Positions 11,114 to 22,174 of a stretch of DNA of 64,000 nucleotides are shown piece by piece. Made by a program: the position numbers and the translations under genes. How positions within the stretch are numbered: the stretch's first letter is position 1; each line of letters begins with the position of its first letter. This DNA is from Manihot esculenta (lineage: Eukaryota; Streptophyta; Magnoliopsida; Malpighiales; Euphorbiaceae). The stretch lies in NCBI RefSeq assembly GCF_001659605.2, contig NC_035177.2:2666611-2730610 (forward strand), in the 5' to 3' direction. The notes under the pieces were generated by a model. That model did not search any database. It worked only from the letters and a program-made list of their open reading frames with translations, and had not been told where the DNA came from.

Positions 11114-13201
11114 ATGCGAGGAACTCGTCGATCAGCTCGATTGACTGGAGTCCCATCAGATAGTGAGGGATTAGCTGCTCGTCCTCCTGCATTGCCGAGG
11201 GCAAGGTCTCAGAGATCTAGCAGGGAAGGCATGTCAATAGACCCTAGAAGGTCTGTAGACGAGAGCAGAAGAGGGATAGTTAGAGGAGGTAGATCAGAGG
11301 AAGTGAGGGAGGCCATGGAGACTGATCCGTCTATGGATGAAGGTATGGGAGAATCCCAGGGAGGCATTCAGACCTCAGGTTTTGATTATCCAGCTGTTTC
11401 CCAGTATCCAGAGTATCCGATGGAGGGTATGTCGAAGTACTTTCGAGTTGACCCATATCCTTCATACATGCCATATATGCCTTATCCTTACTATTACCCA
11501 CCATATCCCATGTATCCACCATCCCCTATCCATCCAAGTGCAGCACACCCAGAAATAAATGAACCAGTACCCCCACCACCACAAACAGAACTAGTAGCCC
11601 CTGTTGCCCAAACACAGCAACCTAGTTCATTTGGAAGCAAGGTAAAGATGACTGAGTACCTGAAATTGGATGCTCCTAAGTTTAATACAGGAGATGATCC
11701 ATTTGAGTACTTGAGAACTGTGAAGATGATTACTGACGAGTTGGGTGCAGATGACAGTAGAGCCATTGAGATGGCGGGGTTTACACTAAAGTGTAGGAAG
11801 GCTCGGGAATGGTTTAAGAACTATATAGAGCCTAGAATGAACAGTATGTCGTGGGGAGAGTTTGCTAATGAGTTTGCAGGATGGGCTTTTCCTGATAGCT
11901 CCAGGGAGATGAAGATAATAGAGTTTGAACAGTTGAGACAAACAGATGAGATGAGTGTTGATGACTTCACAGATAAGTTCCTGGATTTGCTTCAGTACGT
12001 GGGTCAGGCCTATGATACTGATCAGAAGAAAGCAAGAAGATATACCATGAGACTTCATCCCAGGTATTCTTCTTTGATCCTTCCAGCTGAAAAGGAGAGT
12101 TTTCACTCTATTGTGGACGCAGCCAGGAAGATGGAAGCTAGTGCTAACATTCAGAAACAGTCAAAGGCACAGGCTTCGGGTTCTAAGGCCCCCAGTTCAG
12201 GCACTACAGGCAATAAGAAATGGGATAGAGCAAAAGGAACAAAGAATAGGTTCTGGAGTAAAGTCAAGTCTGGTCTGGGAATAGGTAGTGGCTCAAGCTC
12301 TGGCACAGCTATTCCAGCATGTAGGAGATGTGGGAGATCACACAGAGGAGCTTGTCAGTTGGGATCTTCAGCCTGTTTTAGATGTGGACAGGAAGGGCAT
12401 TTTGCTAGAGAGTGTCCTCAGGTGACTTTTACACCATCCCAACAGATGAGTTCTGGCAGTGTAGCACAGCCAGGGGTGCAGCCAAGAGCTCCAGCCATGC
12501 CTCAGAGCAGTGGCAGAGGTAGAGGGAGAGGGGCAGCCTCTACTTCAGCAGCAGGTTCCCGAGGTGGAAATCCTGTAGCCCCAGCACGGATTTTCACTGT
12601 GACCCAGGAGGAGGCTAATACATCGAACACAGTGGTGTCAGGTAATCTCATCATTGGGTGTTCAGATGTGTATGCTTTGATGGACCCCGGTGCTTCTCAT
12701 TCCTTTATTGCTTCGAGAGCCATTAAGAGATTGGGTTTGATCAGTTCTGAGTTAGAGTATCCTCTCTGGGTCAGTGGACCCAAGTGCGACCCATCAGTGG
12801 CAGTGTCAGTCTGTCGCTTCAGTCCAGTGTTCATAGAGGGTAGATACCTTCCAGCTGACCTTGTGGTTCTAGATTTGACAGATTTTGACGTCATTCTAGG
12901 GATGGATTGGTTATCTACATATGGTGCTACTTTGGACTGTAGAGACAAGGTAGTTAGTCTCAGAGACCAGGATGGGTCGGAGTGTGTCTTTAGAGGAGAT
13001 AGGAGAGGTACACCCAGAGGTCTGATTTCAGCCCTTCAGGCTCGTCGTTTGCTTAGGAGGGGTTGTCAGGGGTTTCTAGCTCATGTGAGAGAGCTAGACA
13101 GTCAGGTTAGGGAACCAGCTTCGATACCAGTAGTGCGAGAGTTTCCAGATGTGTTCCCAGACGACTTATCAGGACTACCGCCTGGTAGGGATAGAGTTTG
13201 A
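11114..13201 (+). CDS. Tekay gag-protease reading frame
   Basis: Structural protein plus aspartic protease of the chromovirus. From the ATG at 11114 ([10 protein letters not shown], shared with element B) it has an Arg-rich tail, a Tyr/Pro-rich segment, the retrotransposon gag domain (about residues 195-340), a CCHC knuckle at residues 421-434 ([14 protein letters not shown]), and a protease centred on D524 in [11 protein letters not shown]. The longer open frame from 11084 is not preferred, because it crosses an AG acceptor-like site (11103-11104) also present in element B. The frame ends just where RT should begin, because of a frameshift near 13,187-13,194. Otherwise gag is open, so this copy could still encode Gag. 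Confidence 0.88.
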   Translation: MRGTRRSARLTGVPSDSEGLAARPPALPRARSQRSSREGMSIDPRRSVDESRRGIVRGGRSEEVREAMETDPSMDEGMGESQGGIQTSGFDYPAVSQYPEYPMEGMSKYFRVDPYPSYMPYMPYPYYYPPYPMYPPSPIHPSAAHPEINEPVPPPPQTELVAPVAQTQQPSSFGSKVKMTEYLKLDAPKFNTGDDPFEYLRTVKMITDELGADDSRAIEMAGFTLKCRKAREWFKNYIEPRMNSMSWGEFANEFAGWAFPDSSREMKIIEFEQLRQTDEMSVDDFTDKFLDLLQYVGQAYDTDQKKARRYTMRLHPRYSSLILPAEKESFHSIVDAARKMEASANIQKQSKAQASGSKAPSSGTTGNKKWDRAKGTKNRFWSKVKSGLGIGSGSSSGTAIPACRRCGRSHRGACQLGSSACFRCGQEGHFARECPQVTFTPSQQMSSGSVAQPGVQPRAPAMPQSSGRGRGRGAASTSAAGSRGGNPVAPARIFTVTQEEANTSNTVVSGNLIIGCSDVYALMDPGASHSFIASRAIKRLGLISSELEYPLWVSGPKCDPSVAVSVCRFSPVFIEGRYLPADLVVLDLTDFDVILGMDWLSTYGATLDCRDKVVSLRDQDGSECVFRGDRRGTPRGLISALQARRLLRRGCQGFLAHVRELDSQVREPASIPVVREFPDVFPDDLSGLPPGRDRV

Positions 13202-16025
13202 AATTGAATTGTTGCCTGGTACCAGACCTATCTCTATTCCTCCCTACAGGATGGCACCAGCAGAGTTAAAAGAGTTAAAAGAACAGTTGCAGGACTTGGT
13301 AGATAAGGGTTTCATCCGCCCTAGTCCCTCACCTTGGGGTGCTCCAGTGCTCTTTGTCAAAAAGAAGGATGGATCCCTCAGACTTTGCATTGACTACAGA
13401 CAGTTAAACAAGGTCACTACCAAGAATAGATATCCTTTGCCTAGGATTGATGATCTATTTGACCAGCTAGCTGGAGCAGGTTGTTTCTCTAAAATAGATC
13501 TGAGATCCGGATATCATCAATTGAGAGTCAGAGAGGCAGATGTGCCTAAGACAGCGTTCAGGACCAGATATGGGCACTATGAGTTCTTAGTGATGCCGTT
13601 CGGGTTGACAAATGCCCCTGCAGCATTCATGGATCTCATGAACAGAGTTTTCAGCGAGTTTCTGGATCACTTTGTGATTGTCTTTATCGATGACATCTTA
13701 GTGTATTCCAGAGATGCAGAGGAGCATGCCCAGCATCTGAGGATAGTACTGCAGACACTGAGAGAGCATGGTTTGTATGCCAAGTTCTCTAAGTGTGAGT
13801 TTTGGTTGAAGAGCATTTCCTTCTTGGGACATGTAGTATCAGCTGATGGGATTGAGGTAGACCCCAAGAAGATAGAGGCTGTAGCTAACTGGCCCAGGCC
13901 CACTACAGTGACTGAGATTAAAAGCTTTTTGGGACTGGCAGATTACTACAGGAGGTTCATACAGGACTTCTCAAAGATAGCAGCTCCTATGACCAAGTTG
14001 ACTCAGAAAAACCAGAAGTTTGTCTGGTCAGATCAGTGTGAAGAGAGCTTTGAGGAGCTCAAGAGAAGATTGACCACAGCACCAGTGTTAGCTCTGCCTG
14101 TTAGTGATGAGGATTTCACAGTGTTCTGTGATGCATCTCGAGTGGGATTGGGTTGTGTTCTGATGCAACAAGATAGGGTGATTGCTTATGCTTCTAGACA
14201 GTTGAAGAAGCACGAGTTGAATTACCCCACCCATGACCTTGAGATGGCGGCAGTTATCTTTGCACTCAAGATGTGGAGGCATTACCTCTATGGGTTTAAA
14301 TGCGAGATCTTCACTGATCACAAGAGTTTACAGTACATCTTGAGCCAGAGGGAACTGAATTTGAGGCAGAGAAGATGGGTAGAATTGCTTAGCGATTATG
14401 ATTGTAAGATCCAGTATCATCCGGGTAAGGCGAATGTTGTGGCAGACGCCCTAAGCCGGAAGTCACTAGGCAGTTTATCTCATATAGCAGCAGAGCGGAG
14501 GCCAGTAGTGATGGAGCTTTATAAGCTCATTGAGGAGGGGTTACAGTTAGAGTTATCTGGTACAGGTGCGTTGATAGCGCAGATGAGAGTGACACCAGTG
14601 TTTCTAGAGTAGATAGCTCAGAGACAGCACGAGGACCCTGAGTTGATGAAAATTGCCAGGACTGTTCAGTCAGGCCACAGTGCAGAGTTTAGATTTGACA
14701 GCCAGGGGATCCTTCGCTATGGGAGTCGACTTTGTGTACCAGATAGTAGCCGTCTGAAAGAAGACATTATGAGGGAAGCTCATAATACGAGATATAGTGT
14801 TCACCCGGGAACCACCAAGATGTATCGAGATTTGAAAAGGGTGTATTGGTGGCCAGCCATGAAGAAGGAAGTAGCGCAGTTTGTGACAGCCTGTGAAACT
14901 TGTCAGCGGGTGAAATTAGAACATCAGAAGCCAGCTGGCATGCTTAACCCACTGCCGATTCCAGAATGGAAATGGGAAAACATAGCTATGGATTTTGTAG
15001 TGGGCTTACCAGCAGCGTCCAACAGGATAGACTCTATATGGGTGATTGTGGACAGACTCACGAAATCTGCTCATTTCATTCCAGTTAGGAGTAACTATTC
15101 TGTGGATAAGTTGGCACAGGTTTATCTGGATGAGATAATGCGATTGCATGGAGTCCCAGTGTCTATAGTTTCAGACAGAGGACCTCAGTTTACCTCCAGA
15201 TTTTGGCGAAGTCTGCAGAGTGCGATGGGCACAAGATTAGAGTTTAGTACTACTTTCCACCCACAGACTGATGGGCAGTCAGAGAGGACCATCCAGACCA
15301 TTGAGGATATGCTCAGAATGTGTGTGTTAGACTTTGGTGGTTCTTGGAGGCAGCATCTACCTTTGGTGGAGTTTGCCTACAATAACAGTCATCATGCTAG
15401 CATTGGGATGGCTCCTTATGAGGCATTATATGGGAGGAAGTGCAGATCACCTGTTTGCTAGGAAGAGGTAGGAGAGAAAGCTCTTGCAGGGCCAGAGTTG
15501 GTAGAAATTACCAGTAGAACGGTGCCAGTGATCAGAGAGAGGATCAGAACAGCACAGAGTAGACAGAAGAGTTATGCAGACATTCGCAGGAAATTGTTAG
15601 AATTTCAGGAGGGAGATTGGGTATTGCTGAAAGTGTCTCCAATGAAAGGAGTGGTTCGTTTTGGAAGAAAGGGTAAGTTAGCTCCACGGTACATTGGACC
15701 CTTTGAGATTCTGCAAAGGATCGGAAATGTATCGTATAAGCTGGATTTACCTACTTCTATGGAGAGGATTCACCCGGTGTTTCATGTTTCTATGCTACGA
15801 AAATTTGTGTCAGATCCGGGTCAAGTTGTTAGTGAACCTGATGTGGAGATTCTTGGAGATCTCACCTATATAGAGCAGCCAGTACGGATTCTGAACACAC
15901 AGATCAGACAGCTAAGGAACAAGGAGATTCCGATGGTGAAAGTTTTATGGAACCACCATAATTTGGAAGAGTGTACTTGGGAGACGCGGGAGTCTATGCT
16001 CCAGCAGTATCCACATCTATTTTGA
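13194..16025 (+). pseudogene. Tekay pol (RT, RNase H, integrase, chromodomain), frameshifted and with two stops
   Basis: Reverse transcriptase, RNase H and integrase of the element, in frame 0 after the frameshift that separates it from gag-protease. RT keeps the FIDDILVYS active site (about 13,683-13,709) and PFGLTNAP; RNase H has [14 protein letters not shown] and [10 protein letters not shown]. Integrase has the HHCC zinc region (ending CETCQRVK, near 14,900), DFVVGLP, SDRGPQFTS and the acidic residue after HPQTDGQSE. The C-terminus has a GPF module and a chromodomain ending YPHLF, typical of Tekay/Del. Two in-frame TAG codons break it: 14610-14612 (probably from CAG) and 15459-15461 (TGG in element A). 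Confidence 0.9.
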
Positions 16026-16090
16026 GGTTATTTTCCTCCTTTTGTTGTGATTGTTGTTTGTTTTAGGAACATTCGAGGACGAATGTTCTT

Positions 16091-16103
16091 AAGGGGGGGA
16101 GAA
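16091..16103 (+). other. Polypurine tract of the composite's core
   Basis: AAGGGGGGGAGAA directly before the TG of the LTR at 16104, as in element A. Confidence 0.88.
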
Positions 16104-17430
16104 TGTAATACCCGGCTAGAATCCGGCACCGGAATTCCTGTCGTCCGGTGGAATCCGGGGTGTCGGAAGTCTCTGAAAGGATAGGATTTATGTTTTACTA
16201 AGTGTTATGATGTGTTTTAATGTTTTAAAGTCAAATGGCACTAAATTTTGAGTTGAAATGAACCAAGGCAGATGAGCCAAGTTCGGCCGCCGAAGGTTAA
16301 GTTCGGCCGCCGAAGGTTAAGTTCGGCCGCCGAAGGTTAAGTTCGGCCTCCGAAAGTGCCCAATGTTCGACTTCCGAAGTTCAGGTTCGGCCCCCGAATG
16401 TTGCATGATTTTGCATGCGATTGGGCAGCCGAAGCTGAGGTGGCCAGCTTGCTGAGTCATGTATTTTGACAGATGTTGGCCTCAGATTCTTGCCATGGAA
16501 TAGGCCACGTCTCTCATGACTCATTTTAGTTGCTCAGACAGAAGATTGATGTGTTTTCAAAGGTTTTGAAAGTTAGAAGCTAAAAGTGACGTTTTTTAGA
16601 GTTAGTGAGGTTGACAAAGAGTTGATCCATTTTCCTTTGTTCAGACCGTTCATCTTGAGGTAAGTGAAGATCCTGAACCTGGTTTATATGTTTTCTGAAG
16701 GTTTTAAGGAATTTATGGAAGGAGATGCATGCTTAGGTTGTAAATGGTGATTTTGATGATTTGTGTATATATGCATGATTATGTGTACATTTGATGTGTT
16801 TGTTGGGATTCTTAGGTAGTTTTGGACCCTTTGGAGCATGTACATGAGTATATGCATAGTTTGAGAGGTTGCATGCATGATTTGGGACTTGTGGAAGTGT
16901 TGGGAGGCTGATTGACGCGTGAAGCTGAGTTCTGATGAACTCAGGTTCGACAGCCGAAGGTTCATTCGGCCGCCGAACCCCTTGCATGGTGGCTTCGGCT
17001 GCCACAGCTTGCCCCCGAGAGTTTTGAGGTTCGGCTCTGTCTGGGGGGTTCGGCCGCCGAAGGTGCCGCCGAAGGTTAGAGACTTTCGTCTCTGGAATGT
17101 GTTTTGGCCCCCGAAACTTGCCCCCGAAAGGGTTCGGCCGCCGAAGGTTGAGTTTCGGCCGCCGAAGGTTGAGTTTCGGCCGCCGAAGGTGCTTGAGTTT
17201 CGTCTCTGGAGAGGATTTTCGGCCGCCGAACCTGCTGCCGAAAGTGTTCTGTCCAGCTTTTCTTTTGCATGCTTTGCATGAGTTTTAGAGTGAGTTTAAA
17301 GGGATTTTTGGGGAGTTTAATAGAGTTATTCGTAAGTAAGTTTGGTCCCTCATTTGAGTCTTTCTGTGCTTACACAGATCAGAGGAACCAGAGAGAGCAG
17401 CAGTGAGTACTGCTCCAGAGTTTATTGAAA
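16104..17430 (+). repeat. LTR 5' piece in plus orientation after pol
   Basis: The first 1.33 kb of the LTR, breaking off at GAGTTTATTGAA. It carries a splice-donor-like AG/GTAAGTG at 16660 and long runs of TTCGGC-N-GCCGAA inverted repeats. One 20-bp unit (GTTCGGCCGCCGAAGGTTAA) occurs three times in a row at about 16,280-16,340, against fewer copies in both outer arms. A second cluster (about 16,940-17,250) also has one more repeat than the outer arms. Confidence 0.88.
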
Positions 17431-19376
17431 CATATACATATACAGATCATGTACATATATCAAAGATTTACAATACAACACTATGTCAAGCACAAGTCTA
17501 ACTGAAAACACAACTATTACATCTCTTTAAATATTACATGTCCATTCTAAGCTATTACAAGTCTCTTCCTGTACTCTTCTGAACTTTCCTTGTACACTGT
17601 ACAATGAACCTGCAAGACTGGGGTAAGGGAGTGGGATGAGCTCTATAGCCCAGTGAGTAGTACAAGAAAACAATTTATTAACATATGATCTGATGGAATG
17701 CATCATAACACAGACAATCCACATCAAGAGTAAACCTGTCACCAAATAGTCCCAGTATCTCTATACCAGGGCGTAGTCAAAGGCTCCTGGATTTCCTGTC
17801 TCATATATCTGTATGTGTATATAACACCTGTACTTACCATTGCCAGGGCGTAGTCAAAGGCTCCTGGACTTTACTATACCTGCCAGGGCGTAGTCAAAGG
17901 CTCCTGGACTTCCTGTCTGGAACTACTGGATCATTCAGCATTTACTCACATCAACAGTAAAGCTATGCAATGCAACATCTTTGTGAATTCTAATGCAATC
18001 AACCTATTGCATAAACATGATGCATGAAAGATGCTAAAAGCAATTAATGTCTCACGTAAAAGATTAAGTTTAGTTCCACTCACCTCTGGCTGTCTGGACT
18101 GACTCTGCAGGTTCAATAAACTCTGGAGCAGTACTCACTGCTGCTCTCTCTGGTTCCTCTGATCTGTGTAAGCACAGAAAGACTCAAATGAGGGACCAAA
18201 CTTACTTACGAATAACTCTATTAAACTCCCCAAAAATTCCCTTAAACTCACTCTAAAACTCATGCAAAGCATGCAAAAGAAAAGCTGGATAGAACACTTT
18301 CGGCAGCAGGTTCGGCGGCCGAAAATCCTCTCCAGAGACGAAACTCAAGCACCTTCGGCGGCCGAAACTCAACCTTCGGCGGCCGAACCCTTTCGGGGGC
18401 AAGTTTCGGGGGCCAAAACACATTCCAGAGACGAAAGTCTCTAACCTTCGGCGGCACCTTCGGCGGCTGAACCCCCCAGACAGAGCCGAACCTCAAAACT
18501 CTCGGGGGCAAGCTGTGGCAGCCGAAGCCACCATGCAAGGGGTTCGGCGGCCGAATGAACCTTCGGCTGCCGAACCTGAGTTCATCAGAACTCAGCTTCA
18601 CGCATCAATCAGCCTCCCAACACTTCCACAAGTCCCAAATCATGCATGCAACCTCTCAAACTATGCATATACTCATGTACATGCTCCAAAGGGTCCAAAA
18701 CTACCTAAGAACCCCAACAAACACATCAAATGTACACATAATCATGCATATATACACAAATCATCAAAATCACCATTTACAACCTAAGCATGCATCTCCT
18801 TCCATAAATTCCTTAAAACCTTCAGAAAACATATAAACCAGGTTCAGGATCTTCACTTACCTCAAGATGAACGGTCTGAACAAAGGAAAATGGATCAACT
18901 CTTTGTCAACCTCACTAACTCTCAAAAACGTCACTTTTAGCTTCTAACTTTCAAAACCTTTGAAAACACATCAATCTTCTGTCTGAGCAACTAAAATGAG
19001 TCATGAGAGACGTGGCCTATTCCATGGCAAGAATCTGAGGCCAACATCTGTCAAAATACATGACTCAGCAAGCTGGCCACCTCAGCTTCGGCTGCCCAAT
19101 CGCATGCAAAACCATGCAACATTCGGGGGCCGAACCTGAACTTCGGAAGCCGAACATTGGGCACTTTCGGCGGCCGAACTTAACCTTCGGCGGCCGAACT
19201 TGGCTCATCTGCCTTGGTTCATTTCAACTCAAAATTTAGTGACATTTGACTTTAAAACATTAAAACACATCATAACACTTAGTAAAACATAAATCCTATC
19301 CTTTCAGAGACTTCCGACACCCCGGATTCTACCGGACGACAGGAATTCCGGTGCCGGATTCTAGCCGGGTATTACA
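17431..19376 (-). repeat. Right outer LTR arm of the composite
   Basis: A minus-strand LTR from a point about 280 bp before its 3' end to its 5' terminus ATTACA at 19376, followed by CGAAT. It contains three copies of a CCAGGGCGTAGTCAAAGGCT repeat (17,766-17,905), the GC-rich inverted repeats (18,298-18,570 and 19,080-19,200) and the splice-donor-like site at 18860. Of the three large arms it is the least deleted. Confidence 0.88.
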
Positions 19377-19381
19377 CGAAT

Positions 19382-20182
19382 TCTTACACAACTACTCTTG
19401 AATTCAAAGCTATTCCTTATATTCGCCATATTCTTCGATTTACTGATTTAAGCGTCGAAATGGCTACCATAAGCGTCAACTACCTCACATTCTCTTTCTT
19501 GCAGATTGACCAATTGCGGCGACCATATCAATTCTGTTAAGTTTTATTTGATTAATAAAATAATTCTTTAATTTAAAATGTATATTTTTAATTAAAATTA
19601 ATACTATATTTTTATATATTAGTCCCTAAAATTTTATAATTACTAATAAATCTTTATATATTTACAAATTAATGTCTTTGTTTACTAAATTTTAATATCT
19701 TAAATATGAAAAATAATAAAATAAAAATAAAATAAAAAATCTAATATTTCCTTTTTGTCCTAATTAATAAAAGAAATTATTGAGAAGGGAAAAATTAAAC
19801 TAAAAACAACTCTTTATATTTGAATTTAAATGTGTATTGTATTAAGATTTTTTATTTAAATTTTATTTTATTAATTTATTTTAAGATGTTATACTTAATA
19901 GACATGTTAGAATTTTTTTTAAAAAAAATATAAATATTTATTTATAAATAATTATAATATTTAAGGATTTAGAAATGAATTATAACTAAGGAAATTATTT
20001 TATTATAAAGTAAAATTTTATAACTAAATTTATAAATATTTGAATTAAATTATATATTTTATAAAATTATAAGAATTAAAATGTAATTTATTTTAATTAA
20101 AAATTATTTTTAATTAATTTTTAAGTGTCAACTGTGTTAAATAAAAAAAAATTTACTTTGCTAACGCATTAAAATCACGTAA
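19382..20182. other. LTR remnant of the second element, then AT-rich DNA
   Basis: The first 170 bp or so complete the Tat-type LTR remnant interrupted at 9079. The rest is very AT-rich (poly-A/T runs, short open frames only), and I see no gene or definable repeat boundary in it. Confidence 0.5.
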
Positions 20183-21889
20183 CTCTGTTTTATTATAAAT
20201 TAAATTATAAAATTCTACTTAAAAAAGATACTAAACCACAAGATAATTTTTATAATTATCTCTTAAAAATATATAAATATCAAAATTACGGATAAAAAAA
20301 ATTGGAACAAGTGAAATATATGCAAGTAAAAAGGATCATTGCAGTAAGATTTTCTGTTAAACCTATACTATGTTGCAATAAAATTTCTTGGCTTATTAAA
20401 GGAAAAAAAAACCCTCCCATATTTTGGATTAGAGAAAAATAAAAAAAAAAATTAAAAGAAAAATTAAAATATTTTCCACTTTTATGAAATTAAAAAAAAA
20501 ATAGAAGTGATATTCATGATACTTTAACAATCACTTAAAGGAAGTGATATTCATGACGCTCGATTCATCCTCGAAAATCCATCCTTTTTTTTATAGGATG
20601 AGTTTCGGCATGAAATTACCGTTATTAAGCACAACTCAACGTATTCTTATTATGCCTGTAATCGCGGAATTACCAATTTATTAGTTAGTGATATCTCTTG
20701 TCACACAATCGACACATCACTGCCAAATTATAAAAAAATGTCATATTTATCCCAACTTTCTTATAATATAAAACGAGAAAGATCACAGAGACAAAACAAC
20801 ACTATTCTCTCACACGATTTAAATTCTAAGAAATCAATTGCATTCTTTCTATTTTACGGTACTGATTAAAACATTGGAATGACTGTTCAATCACAATGCA
20901 ACTTCCTTCTAATCACATCATCAATCTAACAACATCAGACATTAAATTATTTTATTGAGTACAAACTTTATAAATATATTGTGTGAAATGTATATGTTAA
21001 CACATTTATTTAACTTTTCATCATTTTCATATTTGCATGCTTTCTCTTTCAAGTTTTTACTTTTGTTTCTTGTACACCCAATTATATTTGAAGCAAATTC
21101 TTTTTAAAAAAAGGAGTATTATTGATTATTGTGGACCCATTATATTATTGAATTAAATTTTAATGAAATATGAGTTTGTATTTACTAAAATCATGAATAA
21201 ATTAATTTAAATATCAAATCATTTAATACAAAAATGTTAAAACAAATCTAAAAACGGTAATTTATATTTATATCTAATTTTAAATTTTGGACGGTTTACC
21301 ATAATTATAGTAAAAAAAAATTAAATTGAATTTGAACAAGTTAATGATAAATTATAATATAAACTTTAAAATATTTATTATATAAAAGATCATATATAAA
21401 TAATATATATTAAGTATTTAATCAATATTATAAAATTATGTATATTATAAATGATTTTTATTTTTAAAAATTTTGATTATTTTAATTTTAGTAAAAAAAT
21501 CTGTAAAATTAAACTAAATCGATTAATGATAATAATATATTATTTTTAATAATATAGGAAGATTATATTATAACTAAAATTGAAATACATCAATTAAATT
21601 TTAAAATATTAAAAATAAAGTATAAAAAATAAAAAAAGCCCATTACAAATTCAACCGATCAAATTAAATTGAATAAAATCGGTTTAATTCAAATTAATTT
21701 CCGTTCAAAATTAATTTATTTAATTTTTAAAAATACTAAAATTTTAATTTTTAATTTAAAACCAAACTGACCGAATACTTACCCTACATGTTACATATTA
21801 TTATAGATTTTCAGATTAAAAATAAAAATTTCTTTCTCTTTTCTCAAATAGTCTTTTTCTTTTTCAGAAAAATGCATATTAATAGTGTT
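20183..21889. repeat. AT-rich duplicated segment, copy 1
   Basis: About 1.7 kb that matches 25,485-27,240 almost base for base, apart from small indels in A/T runs and scattered substitutions. It contains a diverged gypsy LTR-like stretch (about 20,560-20,860, with a TATA-like CTTATAATATAAAA) and, at its right end, AT-rich sequence ending in an inverted TAGGGTAAGTATTCGGTC motif typical of small hAT-type elements. No coding potential is visible. Confidence 0.85.
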
Positions 21890-22174
21890 TGTAATACCCG
21901 GCTAGACTCCGGTATCGGAATACCTACCGTCCGGTAGAATCTCGGATGTCGGAAACCTTTAGAAGGGTAAAATCATGTTTTCATAAAATGTTTTAATGTA
22001 TTTTAAGGTTTTAAGTAAGAAAGAAATTGAGTTTTGAATGAAAAAGACCATGGAGGCATTTCCAGGTTCGGCCGCCGAACCTCAAGTTCGGCCACCGAAC
22101 GTGGGACAGTTTAGAGGGGCACGTTAGGCTTCCGAATGTGGCTCATGTTCGGCCGCCGAACATGCATTCGTTTT
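21890..22174 (+). repeat. Truncated Tekay LTR E, 5' piece
   Basis: Starts TGTAATACCCGG within the duplicated AT-rich segment, after GTGTT. It is interrupted at 22174 by solo LTR F and resumes after 24,500. It carries three inverted-repeat motifs. Confidence 0.88.

Larger units (their letters stand above)
9080..19376. mobile_element. Composite Tekay element with inverted LTR arms, TSD CGAAT
   Basis: A 10.3 kb insertion flanked by the perfect 5-bp duplication CGAAT (9075-9079 and 19377-19381). The outer termini are those of a minus-strand element (TGTAACG at 9080, ATTACA at 19376), but the gag-pol core (10,888-16,103) runs plus. Order: LTR(-) 9080-10558, LTR(+) 3' piece 10559-10887, internal region (+), LTR(+) 5' piece 16104-17430, LTR(-) 17431-19376. 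Both flip points show only 1-3 bases of shared sequence. The two outer arms are nearly complete LTRs. This is not a simple nested pair. Confidence 0.9.

Noticed and set aside
16270..16345. CRISPR-like array from the regularly repeated 20-bp unit
   Set aside because: The units are directly abutting with no unique spacers, within a plant LTR; there are no cas genes and the host is a eukaryote.
9080..19376. Explaining the composite as a plus-strand element nested in a solo LTR
   Set aside because: A nested insertion would split one LTR into complementary halves. Here both outer arms are nearly full LTRs that overlap over most of their length, and the core lacks complete LTRs of its own.
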